Program-made: the position numbers and the translations under genes
Shown here: one piece after another, positions 26,982 to 35,796 of the stretch
How positions within the stretch are numbered: position 1 is the stretch's first letter
How the letters are laid out: each line of letters begins with the position of its first letter
Assembly: GCF_027925445.1 (NCBI RefSeq)
Contig: NZ_AP027149.1
Span: forward strand, 4,414,501 to 4,478,500
Length of the DNA: 64,000 bases
From: Methylocystis bryophila
Lineage (GTDB): Bacteria; Pseudomonadota; Alphaproteobacteria; Rhizobiales; Beijerinckiaceae
Reading direction: 5' to 3'
The notes under the pieces: generated by a model
Databases searched by the model: none
What the model saw: the letters and a program-made list of their open reading frames with translations, nothing else
Told to the model about the DNA's origin: nothing

Positions 26982-29513
26982 ATGAAAGAGCAGTGTTGGA
27001 GTTCATGGCAGCGCGCGGCTGAAAAGCCCAAGGCGCGCTTCTCAAGCAAGACGTCATTGCAGCGGACGCTGTTTCACGGCGTCGCCGTGGCGGCGCTTGC
27101 CTTTGCCTTCGCGCCGAGCGCCGCCAAGGCGGAAATTTGCTCCTCGACCAATAGCGGTCCCAATGCTGCGACCGACAACGGCGTCGCCACCGCTTTGGCC
27201 TGCGGCAATGGGTCTGGCGCCGTCAACGGCGCGTCCGCCAATGCCGCCAATGACGTCGCGGCCGGCGCGGGCTCCGTTGCGATGGGGGGCGGGACGCCCA
27301 CGACGGCGGCGGTGGCCGTCGGCGGCGCGGCGAAGGCCAACGCGGCCGACACGACCTCCGTCGGCGCGAGCTCGCTTGCAAACTCGGCTTGGGACACCTC
27401 GATCGGCGCCCGCTCATTTGCGAAAGGCGGCGGCAGCATCGACTTCGGGGCCACGGCAGTTGGCGCCTGGGCGCAGGCCACCAACATGGGCGCCACCGCC
27501 CTCGGCCAGTTTGCGCAAGCGAAACCCTCCAACGCCAACATCGGCGGCGGCACCGCCACCAACCCCGACAACTACAACCCTCTCATCGGCGCCGCGTCGG
27601 GCACGCTCGCCGGCAAGGCGATCAGCGGCAACGCTTCTCTAGCCACCGCCGTCGGCAATTGGACGATCGCCGCGGGCTATAATTCCACCGCCGTCGGCCA
27701 GTTGGCGGCGACCAACTCCGACAACGCCACCTCGGTTGGCCAGTTCGCCTACGCCACCGCCAAGAACGCCACCACCGTGGGCCAGGGCTCCTGGGCCGGC
27801 GGCAACAACACGCTTGCCCTCGGCGCCGGCGCCGCTGCGGGCAGCGCGGCGTTCAACCCCGGGCCCTCCAATTCCACCTGGAACGGCAACATTCCGAATA
27901 CGACCGGCGTGGGCACCGCGGGCGACACCGCCGTCGGCTATTTCACGACGGCGTCTGGCGGCTCTTCGACGGCGATCGGCGGCACCGATGGGACAAACAA
28001 CCAAGTGACTGGCGCGTTCACCGGCGCGAACGCCGCCACGGTCAACGCTGGCGCGACCAGCGCCGTGGCGATCGGCGGCGGCGCCTCCAACGGCAACGGC
28101 GCATCTGTCTCCGCCAACTCCGTTGGCGGCGTGGCGATCGGCGGCGGCTCGAACGGCATGCAAGGCGCGGCTGCCGGCTTCAACCTCAGAAATTACTACC
28201 ATGGTCTCCCGGCAACCGGCGCCGCGCCCGGCGCGATCGCGATCGGCGGCTCGGACGGGATTAATTTCGGCGCCGCCGCGGCTAACGCTGGCGACGTGGC
28301 GACGGGCACGGGCGCGTCCGCCATCGGCGGCGGGAATCCGAACGCCACGCCGGGCAGCTGCGGCGTCGGGACGCCTGGGGTGTGCAATGGAGCGGCGACC
28401 GCCACCGGCTATCTCGCCACCGCCTGGGGCCAAGGCGCCACGGCCGTCGGCAACTATGCTTACGCCATCGGCAACAACAACACAGCCCTCGGCAACTACG
28501 CGTTCGCCAATAACGTAAACAACGCCACCGCCATCGGCCAGTTTTCGTATGCCCACGCAGACAACGCCACGGCCGTCGGTCAGGCGGCCTACGCCATCGG
28601 CGTAAATTCCTCCGCCTTCGGTCAGGGCGCTTACGCGCAGAGCGACTACTCCACCGCCCTGGGCAGCCAATCCTATGCGAGCAGCAAGGGCGACACGGCG
28701 GTCGGCTACTATTCGACCGCACAGGGCGGCGGCACCAGCACGACGGGAGCCACGGCGATCGGCGCTAACGTTTCGGCTTACGGACCCGGCGCGGTCTCGC
28801 TCGGCGCGCCCGGCAGCGTCACCGGCGGCGGCGTCGCTTCAGGCGCTGGCGCTGTCGGGATCGGCCTGGGACAGCAGGCGATCGGCAACGGCGCGGTCGC
28901 CATCGGCGATCCCAACGTCGCGATCGGCACGGGCGCGGTGGCGCTCGGCGCCAACAACTCGGCGGTCGGAGACGGCGCGGTGGCGCTGGGCAACCAGAAC
29001 GCCGCAGCGGGCAATGGCGCGGTGGCGATCGGCAATAATGCGGTCGCCAACGGCCCGAACTCAGTGGCGATCGGCAATGGCGCGGTGGCGACGAAAGCCG
29101 GTCAGGTTGTGATCGGCGGGCTCGGGACCTCGACGGCGGCTCAGGTCGGGCCTGTGCGCTTCATGACTTCGGACCCCAACGGCACGTTGGGCGCGAGCCA
29201 GTTCGGGCCGAATGACATCGCTGCGCTTTATGCGGGTCAGCAGGGTCTGCAACAACAGGTCTATGACTTGCAGAGAAGCGTGCGCCGCAGCTACGAGGGC
29301 ACGGCGGTCGCTTTGGCTACGCAGGGCGCGATCTTGCCGGAGGGCAAGCAGTTCGCCATCTCGGCGCATTGGGGCGGGTTCCGCCAGCAGAACGCCTTCG
29401 GCGGCAATGTGCAGGCGCGCGTCAGCCAGAACATCGTGCTCGATGGGGGCGTCGGCGTCGGCCTCAACTATGGTGGCGTCGGCGCCCGCGCGGGAGCGAC
29501 TTACTCATGGTGA
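26982..29513 (+). CDS. YadA-like trimeric autotransporter adhesin
   Basis: An 843-residue surface protein. It has an extended signal peptide (about 1-50, ending PSAAKAE, with a long charged start as in type V secretion), then some 650 residues of YadA-head repeats of the AxAxGxxAxA type (for example GAVAIGNNAVANGPNSVAIG). A short coiled-coil stalk (ALYAGQQGLQQQVYDLQRSV, about 745-764) and a C-terminal membrane anchor of about 70 residues ending GARAGATYSW follow. Three chains should form one barrel and display the head for adhesion. A good Shine-Dalgarno GGAGG lies five bases before the ATG. The anchor is somewhat short and lacks a clear neck motif. Confidence 0.85.
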   Translation: MKEQCWSSWQRAAEKPKARFSSKTSLQRTLFHGVAVAALAFAFAPSAAKAEICSSTNSGPNAATDNGVATALACGNGSGAVNGASANAANDVAAGAGSVAMGGGTPTTAAVAVGGAAKANAADTTSVGASSLANSAWDTSIGARSFAKGGGSIDFGATAVGAWAQATNMGATALGQFAQAKPSNANIGGGTATNPDNYNPLIGAASGTLAGKAISGNASLATAVGNWTIAAGYNSTAVGQLAATNSDNATSVGQFAYATAKNATTVGQGSWAGGNNTLALGAGAAAGSAAFNPGPSNSTWNGNIPNTTGVGTAGDTAVGYFTTASGGSSTAIGGTDGTNNQVTGAFTGANAATVNAGATSAVAIGGGASNGNGASVSANSVGGVAIGGGSNGMQGAAAGFNLRNYYHGLPATGAAPGAIAIGGSDGINFGAAAANAGDVATGTGASAIGGGNPNATPGSCGVGTPGVCNGAATATGYLATAWGQGATAVGNYAYAIGNNNTALGNYAFANNVNNATAIGQFSYAHADNATAVGQAAYAIGVNSSAFGQGAYAQSDYSTALGSQSYASSKGDTAVGYYSTAQGGGTSTTGATAIGANVSAYGPGAVSLGAPGSVTGGGVASGAGAVGIGLGQQAIGNGAVAIGDPNVAIGTGAVALGANNSAVGDGAVALGNQNAAAGNGAVAIGNNAVANGPNSVAIGNGAVATKAGQVVIGGLGTSTAAQVGPVRFMTSDPNGTLGASQFGPNDIAALYAGQQGLQQQVYDLQRSVRRSYEGTAVALATQGAILPEGKQFAISAHWGGFRQQNAFGGNVQARVSQNIVLDGGVGVGLNYGGVGARAGATYSW

Positions 29514-29551
29514 GCGTCGCCTCGTCCATGAAAGACTGACAACAGTCCTGG

Positions 29552-29580
29552 GGGCTCGCGGCGCTGGTCGCCGCGAGCCC
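29552..29580 (+). terminator. Hairpin after the autotransporter gene
   Basis: A perfect 12-base-pair stem, GGGCTCGCGGCG with CGCCGCGAGCCC, around a five-base loop, followed by TTAT. It lies 39 bases after the stop codon and before the next gene, so it is a probable terminator or attenuator. Confidence 0.7.
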
Positions 29581-29624
29581 TTATCGCATGAAAAAAGGCC
29601 ACAGACCCCTGGAGCAGGATTCGC

Positions 29625-30194
29625 ATGTCAAGCAAGCGCACTCTCGTCGCCGTTCTTCTGGCGACGCTCTGGGCGACGAGTTCTCTCTCTCCCGCCTCGG
29701 CCGAAACCGCCGCAAAGCCCCCCGCGCCAGCGCCGGCTACGCAGGCGCAGATCGACCGCAACGGCCTGTTGATCTTGCTCAGGAACGCGCTTTCCGCTCT
29801 CGACCAAGCCAACAAGACCGGCAATTACACGGTGTTGCGGGATCAGGCCGCGCCGGGCTTCGCCGCCGCCAACAACCCCGCCCGGCTTGGCGAGATTTTC
29901 GCCTATCTCAGACGCGACAAGGTCGATCTTTCGGGCGCGCTCGTCATGGAGCCGCAACTGACGGTCATGCCGGAGATCACGCAGAACGGCATGCTGCATT
30001 TTGCGGGGTTCTTTCCGTCGGCGTCGTCGCGGCTCAACTTCGAAATGCTCTTTGCGCCGGTCGACGGGCAGTGGCGACTGTTCGGTCTCGGCGCCAATCT
30101 CGGCTCGGCGGCGCCCGCCGCGCCGGTTCCTCCGCCCGCCCCCGCGCCGGCGCCGGGGGCCAAAAAGGACGAGAAGAAGCCCCCAAAACCGTGA
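29625..30194 (+). CDS. Exported protein of unknown function
   Basis: A 189-residue protein with a signal peptide (LVAVLLATLWATSSLSPASA, about 7-26), a Pro/Ala linker, a compact central domain (about 45-150) with LLILLRNALSALDQANKTGNY and WRLFGLGANLG, and a Pro/Ala/Lys tail ending KKPPKP. The middle resembles small NTF2-like periplasmic domains in its pattern of helix then sheets, but I cannot name a family. It lies between the autotransporter and the outer-membrane lipoprotein on the same strand and may be an envelope helper for either. Confidence 0.65.
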   Translation: MSSKRTLVAVLLATLWATSSLSPASAETAAKPPAPAPATQAQIDRNGLLILLRNALSALDQANKTGNYTVLRDQAAPGFAAANNPARLGEIFAYLRRDKVDLSGALVMEPQLTVMPEITQNGMLHFAGFFPSASSRLNFEMLFAPVDGQWRLFGLGANLGSAAPAAPVPPPAPAPAPGAKKDEKKPPKP

Positions 30195-30299
30195 CGGGAT
30201 CCCGATGACGCGGGCGACGTTGTCGGGCTCTCGGTCGACTCAAATAGCGCAGCTGCGTCAGTGGCCGCTCGCGTGTTGTAGCAGTGTGAGGAGCCGAAC

Positions 30300-31832
30300 T
30301 TGTCCCTGCCGGTTCACATCAGGCGCTGCGCCGGCTTGATCGCGCTTTGCGCCATGCTCGCGCTGGCCGGCTGCGACCTCGAGTGGGAGAAGCCCGACCT
30401 CGCCACGCCGCTCCCGGAACGCTTTCGCGCTGCGGCGCCGACTTCCGCGCCCTCGTTCCATTCCGCGCATGAATTCGCCGGGCGCTTCGGCTCAGCGGAG
30501 CTCACGCGCGTCATCGACGAGGCGCTTGCAGGCAACAACGACATCGCCGCCGCCGTCGCACGCATCACGGAGGCGGACGCCCAGGCGCGCGTCTCCAGCG
30601 CGCCTTTGTTTCCGACCCTCTCCAACGTCAATAATTTCGAGCGCCTTCAGATTCCGAGCACGGTGTACGGGGTTGGCGTCGGCAACAGCGCCGGCCTCGC
30701 CACCGCGTCTTCCACGAGCAGCAGCCCCTTCGGCGCGAGACGCATCGATTTTTATTCGCTCGGCCTCAACGCCAGCTATACGCTGGACATCTGGGGCGTG
30801 AATCAGGACGCCTCCAAGGCGGCGCGACTGCTCGCCAACGCCAGCCGCTTCAATCGCCAAGTCGTCGAGATTGCGACGGTCGCCTCGACGCTCAACGCCT
30901 ATTTCGCGGTGCTCAACGCGCAGGACCAGCTGCGCATCGTGAACGAGAACGCCCGCATCGCCGGTAAGGTGCTCACGGCGTTGAAGGCTCGTCGCGAGGT
31001 GGGGCTCGCGACCGTGCTCGACGTGGCGCAGCAGCAGACTGTCTACGACACGCAGCTCGCGATGATTCCGCCGCTGCAACAGACGTTGGCGCAGCAGATC
31101 AATCTTCTCGCGGTTCTCCTGGGGCGAACGCCGGAGAGCTTCTCGATTCAGGGAACGACGCTCAAGAGACTGCATTTTCCCAAGATCGACCCCGGACTGC
31201 CATCAGAGGTGCTGTTGCGTCGGCCCGATGTCGCCGAGGCTGAAGCCAGGCTCGCCTCGCAGGAATTCTCGGTTCTCCAGGCGCGCGCCGCATTCTTTCC
31301 GCAGATCCAGCTCACCGGCCAATATGGCGTGGAGAGCATCGTCTGGAGGAATTTGGCGACGCCCCAGGCGATCTTCTGGCAGGTGCTGGCCACGACAACG
31401 CAGCCGCTCTTCGATGGCTGGAATCTGCAAGGACAGTATGAGCTCCAGAAGGGCAAATATTCCGAGCTCGCAGCAAATTACCGCAAACAGACGCTCACCG
31501 CGCTCTCCGACACGGAAAATGCGTTGATCGCCATCGCTCAGACGCAGCGTCACTTGAGCTTGCAGGAAGATTCCGTGGCCTCGGCGAGGCAGGCGCTCAC
31601 GGCGGCGCAGGCGAGGCTAAGCGAAGGCACGATCGACATCGTGACGCTGGCGACGAACGAGACCGCCTATTTTCAAGGCCAGCTGGTTTTGGAGCAAGTG
31701 CGCCTCGCGCGCTACCAGGCGGCGACGACATTTTATCAAGCTCTCGGCGGCGGCTGGTCGGCGACCACGCGCGAGGCCGAGATCGCCCGCGCCGACGCAG
31801 CCTATGAGACCGACAAAGGTCTTTGGCCCTGA
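30300..31832 (+). CDS. NodT/TolC-type outer membrane efflux lipoprotein
   Basis: A 510-residue outer-membrane factor of RND pumps. It starts with TTG after a strong GAGGAG six bases upstream. The lipobox LALAGC gives a lipidated Cys25. Two OEP repeats follow, with helical tracts typical of TolC tunnels (VVEIATVASTLNAYFAVLNAQ; TALSDTENALIAIAQTQRHL) and the NodT-family LPSEVLLRRPDVAEAEARL. It is the only outer-membrane channel in the window and may complete the RND pump coded at 6959-14731, although it lies 15 kb away on the other strand. That pairing is inference. Confidence 0.85.
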   Translation: MSLPVHIRRCAGLIALCAMLALAGCDLEWEKPDLATPLPERFRAAAPTSAPSFHSAHEFAGRFGSAELTRVIDEALAGNNDIAAAVARITEADAQARVSSAPLFPTLSNVNNFERLQIPSTVYGVGVGNSAGLATASSTSSSPFGARRIDFYSLGLNASYTLDIWGVNQDASKAARLLANASRFNRQVVEIATVASTLNAYFAVLNAQDQLRIVNENARIAGKVLTALKARREVGLATVLDVAQQQTVYDTQLAMIPPLQQTLAQQINLLAVLLGRTPESFSIQGTTLKRLHFPKIDPGLPSEVLLRRPDVAEAEARLASQEFSVLQARAAFFPQIQLTGQYGVESIVWRNLATPQAIFWQVLATTTQPLFDGWNLQGQYELQKGKYSELAANYRKQTLTALSDTENALIAIAQTQRHLSLQEDSVASARQALTAAQARLSEGTIDIVTLATNETAYFQGQLVLEQVRLARYQAATTFYQALGGGWSATTREAEIARADAAYETDKGLWP

Positions 31833-31998
31833 ATATGACTCACGCCGGGTGGCGCGTGGGGCTGCAGTCGAGACCGGAACGCGGCCCGTCGATGCGTCGC
31901 CGCTCGCTACGCTCGCAACGCCGAAACATTCCTCGCCGCCGTCTGCATCATGACTAATGTCAGCTGTTCTCTATGAGCGTGGATTTAACGAGGTCGAG

Positions 31999-32110
31999 TG
32001 TGACTTTTTTGCCACGCCAAAACTGTGACCTTTTGGTCACAAGCGAAAAGAAAATCTTCAAAGCAAACTAAATCCCGCTCCGTAGTCGATACGCTTCTAC
32101 AATTTTGTAG
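31999..32110 (+). promoter_or_regulatory. Shared promoter module, copy 3 (TonB receptor)
   Basis: Within the 386-base gap 31833-32218: palindromes TGTGACTTTTTTGCCAC (31999-32015) and TGTGACCTTTTGGTCACA (32024-32041), eight bases apart, then 53 bases to CTTCTACAA with inverted repeat CTACAATTTTGTAG (32097-32110), GAGGCGC and a leader with CTCGTTCTAA. The rest of the gap shows nothing recognisable. Confidence 0.78.
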
Positions 32111-32218
32111 AGGCGCGATCTCGGAAGCTCGTTCTAATTTCGTCGAAGCTGCTGCGACGCCAGCAGAGAAAGCGGCTCAAATTCGTTCGGACGCTCCCCG
32201 CCGCTACAGGAGATGTTT

Positions 32219-34735
32219 ATGCCTCGCTCGACACTTTTGCGCGGAGCCTCAATCTGCGCGGTTGCGCTCGTCGCTGTCCCCTCACTCGCGCAGCAAAACT
32301 TGCCGACGATTGAAATCAACACGCCGAAGACGCGACCGAAGGCTATGCCCCAACAGCATGCGCGAACGAGCGGCGGACCGCGCCTCCGGGCGGCGCAAGC
32401 GCCTGCCGAGCCGGTCGCTCCCGTCCCGAGTCCGCCCGCCGAAGCGGGCTCGCCCTATGCCGCGCTGCCGCCCTCGCAGACCGCCCAACTCACGCAGCAG
32501 AGCGGCGACCGCTACACCGGCTACGACGCGCAGAAAGCCATCTCCGCCAAGATCGACGCGCCGCTCATGCAGACGCCGATCAGCGTGAAGGTCGTGACGC
32601 GCGAGCAGATGGACGATCAGCCGCACTTCAACGTCAATGAGACGATCGCCACCAACGTCAGCAGCGTGGCGCTGCTGCCGAGCGATTGCAGCAGCTCGCA
32701 GAACCTGATCGTTCGCGGATTTCCGACGGGCTCGAACCAAATCGCGCAGGTTTACAGAAACGGGCTGCTCGATCCGAACGAATACTGTCCGAGCACCGCC
32801 AACCTGCAGGCGATCGAGGTCGTCAAGGGTCCGGCCTCGGTTCTTTACGGCCGCTCGGAGCCGGGCGGCCTCGTCGACTTCGTCACCCGGCAACCCCTCG
32901 AGACGCCCTATTACTCGCTCACGGAGCAGGCCGGCGGCTTTGGGTCGACGCGAACCTTCGTCGATGCGACGGGTCCGCTGACGTCGGACAAGAGCTGGCT
33001 CTACCGCGTCGACGCCGAAATCACGCGTGATGGATCCTTCATAAACCACGTCTGGTCGCAGAGAAACTTCGGCTCGGGCGTGCTCACCTTTCACCCGACC
33101 GAGCAGTTCAAAGCCAATCTGCGAGCCGAGTATCAAGATTCATCCAACGTCGACACTCAGCCGAATTTTCCTGCCTTCGGCAACCACCCCGCGCCGATTC
33201 CGATCAACACCTATTTGGAGGACATCAGCTTCACCGGAGCGAATCCGGACCAGTCCCTGAAGCGCTACGTCAATTTCGACTGGTCATACGATCTCAACAA
33301 GGACTGGAACATCACGCAGCGCTTCGCTTACAACAACTCGCGAAACATGACGACCAACAACTATTTTGCGTGCTTGAACAACCCTCCCTATCCTGACGCG
33401 GCAGGAGGCCCGTGCACTTTTGACTTCACGAATTTCAACCCGGTCCCGTTAGGAACCGCATGGAATCAGGCGATGTGGTTTCCAGACGTCGTGCGTTCGA
33501 TCACCGGAAACCTCGAACTCAAAGGCAATTTCACGACGGGCATGTTCGAGCATGCCGGGCTCGTGGGGATAGATCACCTGAACTTCAACGATGTGGACGA
33601 CGGATTCTATGGGTTCGTGCCCACGCAGCTCAACATCTTCGCGCCCCTCTACGGCAACGGCGGCCTGCTCGGTAGCGCCATCAACCCCTTCGCCGGCTAT
33701 GGCGGCTCGCCCTTTGGGTGCGGCTACCAATGCAGCACGATCGCTCTGGTCAAAAAGCAGGAGTGGCAGGGCTTCTACGCTCAGGACCTCATCTCCTTCG
33801 CCGACGACAAGCTGCATGTCCTCTTGGGCGGGCGATACGATATCGCGTCGGCCTCCACCGGCACGGCCGTCGGCAGCCTCTTTCCCACCTACAACGACAC
33901 GCTGACGCTGGCCAATCTCCCCGGGGCCTCTCCCTTCGGCCATTACGGCACCACGAAGGATAAGTTTTTCAGTCCGCGCGTAGGCGTCGTCTTTCAGCCT
34001 CTGCCGTGGTTCTCCGTTTACGGCAGCTATACGGAGTCCTATGGCCTGAACAATGGCTTGAATGCGAAGACCTTCGCTCCTTTGCCCTCGCAGTCGGCGA
34101 TTCAATGGGAAGGCGGCGTGAAGGCGGAATTCTTCGACAAGAAGCTGACCGCCACGGCGGCTTTCTTCGACATCAACAAACACAACATGGCGGTGGCGGA
34201 TTCCGCCCTCTTGGCCTACTACGACCTTCTCAGCGCCAGGAGCCACGGCGCGGAGCTGGACATCACGGGCCGGATTGATCGCAATTGGAGCGTCATCGCC
34301 AATTATTCGCATGTCGACGTGCGGGTCACGAAAGGCTCGCCGTTCAACTTCGCCGATCCATTCGACCTCATCAACAACGTCCCGGTCAAGGGCAATCGCT
34401 TTCCCGGCGTGCCCGACAACACCGGAAATCTCTGGGTCAAATATGACGCGGACGGCGCTTTTCGCGGCCTGACCGGCGCCGTCGGCGTCTCGCGCATCGG
34501 CACGGCCTGGGGCGACCAGGCGAACTCCTTCATCATACCGGCTTACACGCTCGTGCGATTGATGGGCGGATACAGATTCCAGGTCGGAAACACCTGGGTC
34601 ACGACGCAGATCAACGTCGATAACCTTACGAACACGCGGTATTTTTACGGCTGGAACCCAGCTTTCGCCAACCGCTTTTCCTTGACGCCCGGCGCGCCCC
34701 GCTCGGTGCTCGGCACCTTGCGCATGGAACTCTGA
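32219..34735 (+). CDS. TonB-dependent receptor, MbnT candidate
   Basis: An 838-residue TonB-dependent siderophore-type receptor. A signal peptide (about 1-23) and a Pro-rich linker precede the plug domain (about 100-220: TPISVKVVTREQMDDQP, NLIVRGFPTG, IEVVKGPASVLYGRSEPGGLVDFVTRQP). A 22-stranded barrel follows and ends NRFSLTPGAPRSVLGTLRMEL. No N-terminal signalling (STN) domain is evident. The start at 32219 has AGGAG six bases upstream; an ATG at 32213 is in frame. It lies directly before mbnP and mbnH, so import of copper-methanobactin or another copper chelate is likely. A ferric siderophore remains possible. Confidence 0.85.
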   Translation: MPRSTLLRGASICAVALVAVPSLAQQNLPTIEINTPKTRPKAMPQQHARTSGGPRLRAAQAPAEPVAPVPSPPAEAGSPYAALPPSQTAQLTQQSGDRYTGYDAQKAISAKIDAPLMQTPISVKVVTREQMDDQPHFNVNETIATNVSSVALLPSDCSSSQNLIVRGFPTGSNQIAQVYRNGLLDPNEYCPSTANLQAIEVVKGPASVLYGRSEPGGLVDFVTRQPLETPYYSLTEQAGGFGSTRTFVDATGPLTSDKSWLYRVDAEITRDGSFINHVWSQRNFGSGVLTFHPTEQFKANLRAEYQDSSNVDTQPNFPAFGNHPAPIPINTYLEDISFTGANPDQSLKRYVNFDWSYDLNKDWNITQRFAYNNSRNMTTNNYFACLNNPPYPDAAGGPCTFDFTNFNPVPLGTAWNQAMWFPDVVRSITGNLELKGNFTTGMFEHAGLVGIDHLNFNDVDDGFYGFVPTQLNIFAPLYGNGGLLGSAINPFAGYGGSPFGCGYQCSTIALVKKQEWQGFYAQDLISFADDKLHVLLGGRYDIASASTGTAVGSLFPTYNDTLTLANLPGASPFGHYGTTKDKFFSPRVGVVFQPLPWFSVYGSYTESYGLNNGLNAKTFAPLPSQSAIQWEGGVKAEFFDKKLTATAAFFDINKHNMAVADSALLAYYDLLSARSHGAELDITGRIDRNWSVIANYSHVDVRVTKGSPFNFADPFDLINNVPVKGNRFPGVPDNTGNLWVKYDADGAFRGLTGAVGVSRIGTAWGDQANSFIIPAYTLVRLMGGYRFQVGNTWVTTQINVDNLTNTRYFYGWNPAFANRFSLTPGAPRSVLGTLRMEL

Positions 34736-34839
34736 AAACCTTCGGGGCTTCGGCGACGTCGCTTGCTCGTCCTCGTCGCCTCCCCTGCCCGTCACTGCAA
34801 CATCGGCTCGCGTCAGAGCTTGAAACAAAGAGGTAACAG

Positions 34840-35796
34840 ATGCGCCTTCCGCTCGTCGTCGCTCTTGGATCGGCGCTCGCTCTCGGAGCGAGCGTTCCGT
34901 CAATCGCCGCGGGGCTCGCGAGCCCACAACCCGTCATGATCAGCTTCTCGCTCACGCTTGACGGCAAGCCGGTCGGTTGCGCCGCCCCGCTTCCCAAGCT
35001 CGGCGCAAGCAAGGTGGACGCCAAGCTGCGCGAGGCGCGGTTTTACGTCTACGACGTGAAGCTCATCGACAAGAAGGGCGGGCGAGCCCCCATCGCGCTC
35101 GCGCAAAACGACTGGCAATACGCAAATCTCGCGCTCCTCGACTTCAGAGACGCGCGCGGCGGCAGCGCGCCGTGCAGCCCGACCAATCCCCCGAAGAACA
35201 GCGCGATCACGGGAAGCACGCCCGCGGGCGACTATGTGGGGCTCGAGTTTTCGGTTGGCGTGCCCGTCGAGAGCCAGATCGACGGCAAAACGGTCGCGCT
35301 CAACCACTCGAATGTCGAGACCGCGCCGCCGCCGCTCGATGTTCAGGCCATGTCCTGGAACTGGCAAGCCGGGCGCCGATTCTTTTCGGTCGAAGTGGAT
35401 CCGTCGAATTTCGTCGCTCTGTCCGACGGGGCCAAGGCCAGAACCTGGATGGTTCATCTGGGCTCCAGTGGCTGCAAGGGCAATCCGGCGACGGGCGAGA
35501 TCGTCTCCTGCGCGCAGCCCAATCGTTTCACCGTCACGCTCGATCGCTTCGATCCGAAGACGGAGCAGGTCAATCTCGATTTGACGACGCTCTTCAAGGA
35601 GAGCGACGTCAGCATGGACAAGGGCGGCGCGGTCGGCTGCATGAGCGCGCTCGACGATCCCGAATGCCCGGCGATCTTCAAGGCCATAGGCCTCAATCCG
35701 CCCGGCGGCGCCGGCGCCGGCTTACAGACGAAGCCCGGCGTCTCCTCCATCTTCTCGGCCAGGCCCGTCGTCGCCGTGTCGGGAGCGAAGCCGTGA
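34840..35796 (+). CDS. mbnP: MbnP periplasmic copper-linked protein
   Basis: A 318-residue exported protein (signal about 1-24, MRLPLVVALGSALALGASVPSIAA). It matches the MbnP family: LDGKPVGC near the start, EARFYVYDVKLIDKKGG, LLDFRDARG, and the tryptophan-containing VQAMSWNWQAGRRFF with the tryptophan oxidised to kynurenine by MbnH in characterised homologues. Six cysteines could form disulfides. An ATG after AGAGGTAAC is used. Its stop overlaps the mbnH GTG start. The pair is copper-regulated in methanotrophs. The protein binds Cu(I) in reported work; that is family knowledge, not seen here. Confidence 0.88.
   Translation: MRLPLVVALGSALALGASVPSIAAGLASPQPVMISFSLTLDGKPVGCAAPLPKLGASKVDAKLREARFYVYDVKLIDKKGGRAPIALAQNDWQYANLALLDFRDARGGSAPCSPTNPPKNSAITGSTPAGDYVGLEFSVGVPVESQIDGKTVALNHSNVETAPPPLDVQAMSWNWQAGRRFFSVEVDPSNFVALSDGAKARTWMVHLGSSGCKGNPATGEIVSCAQPNRFTVTLDRFDPKTEQVNLDLTTLFKESDVSMDKGGAVGCMSALDDPECPAIFKAIGLNPPGGAGAGLQTKPGVSSIFSARPVVAVSGAKP

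Noticed and set aside
27639..28670. A 343-codon frame opposite the autotransporter repeats
   Set aside because: A periodic shadow of the head repeats; no start signal or domain of its own.
26982..29513. CRISPR or tandem-repeat array
   Set aside because: The repeats are in-frame protein repeats of an autotransporter head, not constant DNA repeats with spacers. No CRISPR array was seen anywhere.
32097..32110. CopY/BlaI operator (TACA-N2-TGTA)
   Set aside because: The spacing between TACA and TGTA is four bases here, and no CopY/BlaI-type repressor gene is in the window.
33449..34927. A 492-codon minus-strand frame opposite the TonB receptor
   Set aside because: It is the shadow of the receptor gene: composition Arg/Val/Gly-rich, no domain, and the plus-strand frame has full receptor motifs.
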